DNA of 16,000 nucleotides from VBAS01 sp964444975. Lineage in GTDB: Bacteria; Bacteroidota; Bacteroidia; Chitinophagales; Chitinophagaceae. Shown in pieces: positions 1-4,992 of the stretch; position 1 is the stretch's first letter, and the number at the start of each line of letters is the position of its first letter. Location of the stretch: NCBI GenBank assembly GCA_964444975.1, contig CAYUJD010000087.1, positions 1 to 16,000 of the forward strand, given 5' to 3'. A program made the translations under genes and the position numbers. A model generated the notes under the pieces. That model did not search any database and had not been told where the DNA came from. It worked only from the letters and a program-made list of their open reading frames with translations.

Positions 1-60
1 GACGGTTAGAGCACCTGACTCATAATCAGGGGGTCGTTGGTTCGATCCCAACAGGATCCA
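1..60 (+). tRNA. tRNA with CAT anticodon, 5' end cut off by the window edge
   Basis: Visible parts are the 3' half of the D arm, a CCTGA/TCAGG anticodon stem around loop CTCATAA (anticodon CAT at 21-23), a GTTGG/CCAAC T stem with loop TTCGATC, and the 3' acceptor strand AGGATCC plus discriminator A at 60. About 14 bases are missing at the 5' end. CCA is not encoded; CAA follows. The stem lacks the three G-C pairs of an initiator tRNA, so this is elongator tRNA-Met or the lysidine-modified tRNA-Ile(CAU). The sequence alone does not separate those two. Confidence 0.93.
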
Positions 61-115
61 CAAAAAATTAGAGAGTTATTCAAAGATTTTCATTTTAGCA
101 ACGTATTCAAATAGA

Positions 116-732
116 TTAGAATCTGTAGCCGATACTAAGTAATAACTGCGAAATATTGTCTCCATATGTATCAAACTGATACCCTGCCAAAACGCCAATG
201 GATATTTTGTCTGTTACTGGATATGTTTAGGAAACCTGCCCACTTAATCCTATTGTAAAGATTCTTTGCGGTTCCGTATTATTAAAAACTATAACCGGAA
301 TAGGCATTCCTGTTGCGGCGGGATAATAGATTGTCAAATCATCATACAAAGATGAAGATTGATATCTCAAAACGGGGCTGATCCGTAACAGTAATTCATC
401 GGACCCGTATTTGAAAAAATTATAACTTAAATGACCCGTTACCTGTAGACCCGCAACGGTATACCGAATTGAGCCATCAATTGGATTCCCATTCATATCA
501 TTAAAGAACAATTCCTGTGCGCCGTCATGAATAGTACCTTCTAGGCCTATTGACCAGCTAAGTCTTTGTTTAAAATAGTGGGAGTATTCGGAACAAACAT
601 TATTCCGGGGATATCCCCGGAATAATGTTTGCTTTTACCAAAAAAAATTTTGATACTGTGATTACCTGGCCTGTCCTGGGAGTAAGAAAAAAAACTTGAT
701 AACAAAAACAAAAAAAATAATATATATCTCAC
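116..732 (-). pseudogene. Broken outer-membrane beta-barrel protein gene (one frameshift, one in-frame stop)
   Basis: Three pieces read as one protein of about 204 residues. Piece 1 starts at ATG 730-732 with a signal peptide (MRYILFFLFLLSSFFSYS, then Q19) and runs to about residue 46. Piece 2 continues in another reading frame from about 592 as SEYSHYFKQRLSWSIGL and carries amphipathic, aromatic-rich strands. It is cut by a TAA at 227-229. Piece 3 follows in the same frame (TYPVTDKISIGVLAGYQF...) and ends at 116-118 with SIGYRF, the terminal aromatic residue expected of a BAM-assembled barrel. Adding one base at about 593-594 restores ...GIMF-G-SEYSHYF. The start lies 11 bp downstream of the preceding co-directional barrel gene, so it was probably the last gene of that cassette. 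Exact family and substrate are unknown. A sequencing error could explain one lesion but is less likely for both. Piece 2 alone has no signal peptide and should not yield a working barrel. Confidence 0.85.
594..631. repeat. Perfect 38-bp palindrome
   Basis: The left half is CAAACATTATTCCGGGGAT (594-612) and the right half is its exact reverse complement (613-631), with no spacer. It lies within the first third of the broken barrel gene and is in frame with the signal-peptide piece, where it encodes roughly HYSGDIPGIMF. Its left edge coincides with the position where the reading frame is lost. It could extrude as a cruciform or form a strong RNA hairpin with a GC-rich core. Origin unknown. Confidence 0.95.
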
Positions 733-743
733 GATATGGAGAA

Positions 744-1385
744 TTAGAATTTAGCCGAGATTCCAATTTGCAGATCCTTAAAGGCTCCTTGCCCTCCTTC
801 AATGAATATTCCAAGTTTTTTTGAAAAGTTGTACCGAATACCCGCCATGTAGGTGAAGTACTTCTGGCCGTTCCTTTCCACGTAGGGGTATAAAAAGTAA
901 GGCACATAAGCTCCCTGATTTCTATAAAACTCTTCACGATTATCTCTTATATCTTTTTCTTTCAAAACGGCAAAACCGATTTGATTATATATATCCCATT
1001 TTCCCTTTTTCTTCCATAGTTTTAAAAGCTCATAAAAGAAATCTGACAGATCTAATCGGAAATTAATCCCAACCGGAGTATAGTGTCTTTCCATGTCAAG
1101 AAGGTACAGATTTGCATTTTGTTGGGCGAAATAGCCAAAATGTCTTTTTTCGTATCCAATGAAAACATTGGCCTCAATATAATGGGTAAAACGGTATCCA
1201 ATTCTGAATTCACCATAAAAATAATCCTCTTCTTCATTGTGATTAAACCACCTTTCACTATCAAATAACACCGAACCTATCGCCTCTATTCTGATACGAC
1301 TATTTTTGTTTTTCTTTTGGCTGTAAACAATTACTGGCAAAGAGTAAAATAAGAAAAAAAATAATATTTTTACTTTGAATTTCAT
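744..1385 (-). CDS. Outer-membrane beta-barrel protein, hypothetical
   Basis: 213 residues. It has an N-terminal signal peptide (KILFFFLFYSLPVIVYS, predicted cut before Q23). Alternating, aromatic-rich segments typical of short outer-membrane strands follow (YGEFRIGYRFTHYIEANVFIGYE, residues ~58-80; YFTYMAGIRYNF and LGIFIEGGQG near the C-terminus). The protein ends in KF, as expected for BAM recognition. About 8-10 strands are plausible by eye. A basic stretch (LWKKKGKW) in the middle is probably a loop or turn. The gene starts two bases after the stop of the upstream lipoprotein gene, so the two are almost certainly cotranscribed and perhaps translationally coupled. Base composition is AT-rich, like the rest of the cassette and unlike the operons to the right. 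I do not recognise a named family; porin, adhesin or structural roles are all possible. Confidence 0.8.
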   Translation of the reverse strand: MKFKVKILFFFLFYSLPVIVYSQKKNKNSRIRIEAIGSVLFDSERWFNHNEEEDYFYGEFRIGYRFTHYIEANVFIGYEKRHFGYFAQQNANLYLLDMERHYTPVGINFRLDLSDFFYELLKLWKKKGKWDIYNQIGFAVLKEKDIRDNREEFYRNQGAYVPYFLYPYVERNGQKYFTYMAGIRYNFSKKLGIFIEGGQGAFKDLQIGISAKF

Positions 1386-1387
1386 TT

Positions 1388-2506
1388 TTAGTTTTTTCTT
1401 TTGATGTTTGCATACGAAATGCCATATGTTGTTGCAATTGGGTCTGTAAATTGTATCATCGTTCTGCCCATATCATAATCTGTTTTTTTCTTATTATAAC
1501 TTATAGTAGTAGAGGGGCAGCCAGTGCATGGTGGAGGAAAAGTCTGACTAATTGTTTCGGTATTACAGGTACCACCTCTGCAATCTTGCTCGACCCATCC
1601 CTCAATCATCCAATTTCCAATATTTGAAGTATTCCAATAGGCAATGAATTCATTAAAATCGTACCAGTTTGGAGACTTAAAATCTTTTCTTTTTGTATTC
1701 TTTTTTGGAAACTCTTTATCCTTGATAATAGTGCCAGATGCGTTAGATATTATGAATCGAAATTCTGGCTTGCCACCGGGCCAAGGCTCAATTTGCCTAT
1801 AGTCTGTCACTTGAATTATTCCACCATATTCCGGATCTCCATTATTTCTGCTTATTATTCCAATTTCACCTGGATTGTAAACATGTCCTATTGTTGTATC
1901 ATTCACCGGAACACCTTCTTCTTCGCCAAAAACCCACAAATCCTTTTCCCAGGCATAGGCTTCATCAATATCCAGACCTTTTGCAACCAGATTATCGCTT
2001 TGATCTAATGTATATCCCGGACATTTTTGAGTAGATGAATTATATTCGTCTTTAATAACTGCATCAGGGACTCCCGTTGGGTATTCATTATTTATTATCC
2101 ACGATGCTGGCTTATCCTCAACAAATGGAATAAAAACAACCGGTTGATTCTGGCCAAATGCCAATATTTCATCAACCAATCCTTGTATATATTGTTTTCT
2201 TGTTGTATTCCAAAGTAATAACGTGTCATTCATTGCTATTAAATCCCGAACGGGAATATAGGTATCATCATATTTTTCCTTCAAACATTCATTATAAATT
2301 GCCTTCTTAAAATTACTTGATTGCCTGGCATCTGACAAAAAAGCTTGTGCAAGTGATTTTAGCTTATCTACAACTGTAGCTCCGCCACCTCCGCCGCCTG
2401 CCGGAGCAGGAAACTCCTCTTGTAAGTTATTTGTTTCTTTTACTTTTTTTTGACATGAGGCTAGCGTTAATAACCCTGCAAATGCCCAAATGATTCCCTT
2501 TCTCAT
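1388..2506 (-). CDS. Hypothetical lipoprotein with C-terminal four-cysteine cluster
   Basis: 372 residues. The N-terminus MRKGIIWAFAGLLTLASC is a type II signal peptide with lipobox LASC, giving a lipidated Cys18. The mature protein starts with a short acidic/polar tether and a run of six glycines (37-42), probably a flexible linker. An alpha-helical stretch follows (VVDKLKSLAQAF...), then beta-type sequence. Near the C-terminus lie C309-x4-C314-x12-C327-x2-C330 (CRGGTC ... CTGC), which could form disulfides in the periplasm or on the surface, or bind a metal. The sequence allows no choice between these. It is the first gene of a minus-strand cassette with two outer-membrane barrel genes, which suggests a shared envelope function. 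I do not recognise the family. An 11-base A/T homopolymer (2527-2537) lies 20 bp upstream of the start. Confidence 0.8.
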   Translation of the reverse strand: MRKGIIWAFAGLLTLASCQKKVKETNNLQEEFPAPAGGGGGGATVVDKLKSLAQAFLSDARQSSNFKKAIYNECLKEKYDDTYIPVRDLIAMNDTLLLWNTTRKQYIQGLVDEILAFGQNQPVVFIPFVEDKPASWIINNEYPTGVPDAVIKDEYNSSTQKCPGYTLDQSDNLVAKGLDIDEAYAWEKDLWVFGEEEGVPVNDTTIGHVYNPGEIGIISRNNGDPEYGGIIQVTDYRQIEPWPGGKPEFRFIISNASGTIIKDKEFPKKNTKRKDFKSPNWYDFNEFIAYWNTSNIGNWMIEGWVEQDCRGGTCNTETISQTFPPPCTGCPSTTISYNKKKTDYDMGRTMIQFTDPIATTYGISYANIKRKN

Positions 2507-2606
2507 AATTAATGAGTTTAATAGTTAAAAAAAAAAATTGTTGCAGGCTACTAATCAGAGAGAAAAAAAGGAGAAATGAAATGCAGGGTCAAGGTAAAAA
2601 AAATTT

Positions 2607-2864
2607 TTATTTCACCTCTTCAAACTCAATATAATCACCCGGCTTGTCTTTTTTGTTTTCAGTGTTTGTGCCGGCAGATGATTTTTCTTTCGAAGAATAA
2701 GTAGTTGATGACTGCTGCCTCATCGCTTCTTCCATCCGGTCGTGCATTTCCTGAAACTGCTTTCTCACCCGGCGGGAGGTTTTGTATACCGGTATGATTA
2801 AATCAAACACAAGCCGGTAAAGCAGGTAAATTATTAAAGCATATAAAAGATAGCGGAAAAACAT
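2607..2864 (-). CDS. Small single-pass membrane protein, DUF4834 family
   Basis: 85 residues. An N-terminal hydrophobic helix (YLLYALIIYLLYRLVFDLII, residues ~5-24) is followed by a basic cytoplasmic-type segment (KTSRRVRKQ), a short charged helix, a Ser/Thr/Lys-rich low-complexity region and an acidic end, DYIEFEEVK. This plan and the GDYIEFEEV-like tail match my recollection of DUF4834, a small protein family largely restricted to Bacteroidota and without known function. The gene is divergent from the rimP operon. A TAACTTTG box lies just upstream of the start codon, implying a very short leader. The ATG at 2862-2864 is chosen because it precedes the hydrophobic helix directly. Confidence 0.75.
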   Translation of the reverse strand: MFFRYLLYALIIYLLYRLVFDLIIPVYKTSRRVRKQFQEMHDRMEEAMRQQSSTTYSSKEKSSAGTNTENKKDKPGDYIEFEEVK

Positions 2865-2868
2865 CAGG

Positions 2869-2876
2869 CAAAGTTA
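2869..2876 (-). promoter_or_regulatory. Possible -7 box (TAACTTTG) for the DUF4834 gene
   Basis: On the minus strand the octamer matches the Bacteroidota -7 consensus TAnnTTTG at all fixed positions. It ends only four bases before the ATG, so the transcript would be nearly leaderless. No TTTG -33 element sits at the usual 19-21 bp distance. A weak TTTA lies a few bases too far upstream. The evidence is therefore one box only. Confidence 0.4.
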
Positions 2877-2931
2877 TTTCAAATCCTGCAGCCGCCCTGT
2901 TAAACTACTATCATACGGGTCAGAACTAATA

Positions 2932-2964
2932 TTTGGATGGTAACGGGTATTTGCGTTACATTTG
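2932..2964 (+). promoter_or_regulatory. Bacteroidota-type promoter for rimP-nusA-infB
   Basis: A -33 element TTTG (2932-2935) is followed after 21 bp by TACATTTG (2957-2964), a full match to the -7 consensus TAnnTTTG. The spacing is within the known range for the primary sigma factor of this phylum. Transcription should start a few bases after 2964, giving a leader of about 85 nt before rimP that contains the 26-bp palindrome. Confidence 0.75.
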
Positions 2965-2981
2965 CAGCGGCAATGAATGAC

Positions 2982-3007
2982 AGAAGGGAACGGATCCGTT
3001 CCCTTCT
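2982..3007. repeat. Perfect 26-bp palindrome in the rimP leader
   Basis: AGAAGGGAACGGA (2982-2994) is followed directly by its exact reverse complement (2995-3007). In the RNA it would form a strong hairpin roughly 10-15 nt after the predicted start site. The sequence after it (TCATTTAACC) is only weakly U-rich, so a plain terminator is not convincing. It may be an attenuator, an mRNA-stabilising 5' hairpin or a dyad operator. Confidence 0.8.
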
Positions 3008-3055
3008 TCATTTAACCCCCGTTTCTAAAGGGGCGCACGGGAGTTGATGTAAGCT

Positions 3056-3523
3056 ATGAATGAGACCAATCAGTCGAAGGTTATTGAACATAAAGTGAAT
3101 GAGTTGCTGGCTGCAGAACCGGGCTACTTCCTGGTAGAAATAAGGATAAAGCCAACAAACAACTTCAGGGTTTTTGTGGATGCCGACCAGGGCGCCGCCA
3201 TTGACCAGCTTTCCAAAATTAACCGGGCTCTTTATAAATGGATGGAAGAACATCTTTTTCGCAATGGTGATTTTTCCCTCGAGGTTTCATCGCCGGGGCT
3301 GGATGAGCCGCTGAAACTCCAGCGCCAGTATGAAAAAAATACCGGCCGGCTGGTGGAAGTGGTGCTGAAAAACGGGCTGAAAAGAGAGGGTAAGCTTATC
3401 AGTGTTACCGGTAATGAAATCGTGGTGGAAGAAGAAAGTGGAAAAGGTAAAAAGAAAGAACTTGTACGGCATAAAATTTTAAAAGAAGAAATAAAAACAA
3501 CAAAAGTCCAGGTAAAATTTTAG
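3056..3523 (+). CDS. rimP: Ribosome maturation factor RimP
   Basis: 155 residues, the usual length for RimP, a cytoplasmic factor needed for late assembly of the 30S subunit. The N-terminal alpha/beta domain (1-~85) includes LVEIRIKPTNNFRVFVDAD and ends in the family signature FSLEVSSPGLDEPLK (73-87). The C-terminal Sm-like barrel domain (~90-155) contains GRLVEVVLKNG and a basic segment (GKGKKKELVRHK). It is the first gene of rimP-nusA-infB, an order conserved in most bacteria, with nusA starting about 50 bp later. The promoter and the leader palindrome lie directly upstream. A second ATG four bases further on is out of frame. The start at 3056 fits the family N-terminus and has no clear Shine-Dalgarno site, as is normal in this phylum. 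Confidence 0.95.
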   Translation: MNETNQSKVIEHKVNELLAAEPGYFLVEIRIKPTNNFRVFVDADQGAAIDQLSKINRALYKWMEEHLFRNGDFSLEVSSPGLDEPLKLQRQYEKNTGRLVEVVLKNGLKREGKLISVTGNEIVVEEESGKGKKKELVRHKILKEEIKTTKVQVKF

Positions 3524-3572
3524 GGAGATTTCCCTTTCCGGCATTTGTTATTTGTTATTTAAATAATTCGCT

Positions 3573-4820
3573 ATGTCCAGCATCAACCTGATTGACGCTT
3601 TCCAGGAATTTAAGGAAGCCGAAAATATTGACCGCCCCACCATGATGAAAGTGGTGGAAGATGTTTTTAAAACCCTGCTGCGCAAAAAATTCGGCAGCGA
3701 TGAAAATTTCGATGTAATTGTAAACGCAGAAAAAGGCGACCTGGAGATCATGCGCCGCCGCACCATTGTGGAAGACGGCCAGGTGAATGACCCGCTGGCC
3801 GAAGTTGCCTACAGCGATGCGGTGAAGATTGAGCCCGATTTCGAAGTGGGTGAAGAACTCTACGAACCGGTTGACCTTTACGATTTCGGGCGCCGCGCCA
3901 TACTGGCCGCCAAGCAAACCCTGGCCAGCCGCATCAGCGATCTGAAGAAAAATGCCCTTGCAAAAAAATACAGCGAACGGATTGGTGAAATTGTAAATGC
4001 CGAAGTGTACCAGGTTTGGAAAAAAGAAATCCTGCTGCTGGATGAAGAGGGTAATGAGCTCATACTTCCCAAAAGCGAACAGATACCGCAGGACTATTTT
4101 AAAAAAGGCGAAACCATCCGCGCCGTGGTGAAAAAAGTGGACATGAGAAATAACACCCCGGTAATTATTCTTTCCAGAACTTCACCGGAGTTCCTGGCCA
4201 AGTTGCTTGAAATTGAAGTGCCCGAAATTTTCGACGGCCTCATTGTCATCAGGAAAATTGTGCGTGACCCGGGCGAACGGGCCAAAGTGGCTGTGGAGTC
4301 ATACGATGACCGCATTGATCCCGTGGGCGCCTGCGTAGGTATGAAAGGAAGCCGCATTCACGGTATAGTTCGTGAGCTGAAGAATGAAAACATTGACGTC
4401 ATTAACTGGACTAACAACATTCAATTGCTGATACAAAGAGCACTGACACCCGCCAAAATCACCAGCATGGAGCTGGACCAGGAAAATAAACATGCCAATG
4501 TTTACCTGAAACCCGACCAGGTTTCGCTGGCCATCGGCCGACGCGGGGTAAACATAAAACTGGCCAGCGAGCTGACCGGTTATGAGCTGGATGTATACCG
4601 TGATGATGAAGGAGCCGAAGAAGAATTTGATATTGATCTCGACGAGTTCAGCGATGAAATAGAAACCTGGGTGATTGATGAGCTCAAACGTATCGGCTGC
4701 GACACAGCAAGAAGTGTACTGAACCTGACGGTAGAAGAATTGGAACGCCGCACCGACCTGGAAAAAGAAACGATTGAAGATGTGAGAAAGGTATTACATG
4801 CGGAGTTTGAGAAAGAATAA
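3573..4820 (+). CDS. nusA: Transcription termination/antitermination factor NusA
   Basis: 415 residues. NusA binds RNA polymerase and nascent RNA, and modulates pausing, intrinsic termination and antitermination. Domains by eye: N-terminal RNAP-binding domain (1-~128, with LIDAFQEFKEAENID), S1 domain (~135-202, GEIVNAEVYQVWKKE... to VIILSRT), KH1 (~232-285, GACVGMKGSRIHGIVREL, GMKG loop at 256-259) and KH2 (~300-345, VSLAIGRRGVNIKLASELTG, GRRG loop at 322-325). After an acidic linker there is one helix-hairpin-helix-like C-terminal repeat (~367-412). Unlike E. coli NusA (495 residues, two acidic repeats), only one such repeat is present. It is the second gene of the operon. The 172-bp gap to infB is unusually long for this operon and holds an inverted heptad repeat. 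Confidence 0.97.
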   Translation: MSSINLIDAFQEFKEAENIDRPTMMKVVEDVFKTLLRKKFGSDENFDVIVNAEKGDLEIMRRRTIVEDGQVNDPLAEVAYSDAVKIEPDFEVGEELYEPVDLYDFGRRAILAAKQTLASRISDLKKNALAKKYSERIGEIVNAEVYQVWKKEILLLDEEGNELILPKSEQIPQDYFKKGETIRAVVKKVDMRNNTPVIILSRTSPEFLAKLLEIEVPEIFDGLIVIRKIVRDPGERAKVAVESYDDRIDPVGACVGMKGSRIHGIVRELKNENIDVINWTNNIQLLIQRALTPAKITSMELDQENKHANVYLKPDQVSLAIGRRGVNIKLASELTGYELDVYRDDEGAEEEFDIDLDEFSDEIETWVIDELKRIGCDTARSVLNLTVEELERRTDLEKETIEDVRKVLHAEFEKE

Positions 4821-4829
4821 AGAGGCGCA

Positions 4830-4899
4830 TGGTAAATGGTCAATTGTCAATGAGTAAAAACAAACGGAATTTTCACCATTCACCATTGACCATTCACGA
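4830..4899. repeat. Inverted heptad-repeat element between nusA and infB
   Basis: The left arm (4830-4857) reads as four 7-bp units: TGGTAAA, TGGTCAA, TTGTCAA, TGAGTAA. The right arm (4872-4899), read on the minus strand, gives TCGTGAA, TGGTCAA, TGGTGAA, TGGTGAA. The arms are separated by 14 bp. They share an uninterrupted 10-bp complementary core (AATGGTCAAT at 4835-4844, ATTGACCATT at 4885-4894) with scattered mismatches outside it. The nusA-infB transcript would carry this as an imperfect stem-loop. It looks like a dispersed intergenic repeat. Confidence 0.8.
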
Positions 4900-4992
4900 T
4901 TACTGAACGGAAATACCGGGCGGTGATCGGCAGGCTGGCGGATACAACGAAAGCTGAACAGCGACTAAAAGTTGATAACATAAAATTTTTTA

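Noticed and set aside
1..60. Equivalent of the E. coli metY tRNA that precedes rimP-nusA-infB
   Set aside because: The anticodon stem lacks the initiator G-C triplet, the tRNA lies 3 kb from rimP, and opposite-strand genes intervene.
580..600. Programmed ribosomal frameshift in the barrel gene
   Set aside because: No slippery heptamer of the usual kind at the junction, and a separate in-frame stop further on would still truncate the product, so decay is the simpler reading.
61..2606. Integrated island with an att repeat of the tRNA 3' end
   Set aside because: I found no second copy of the tRNA 3' sequence and no integrase in the window. Island status rests only on composition and position.
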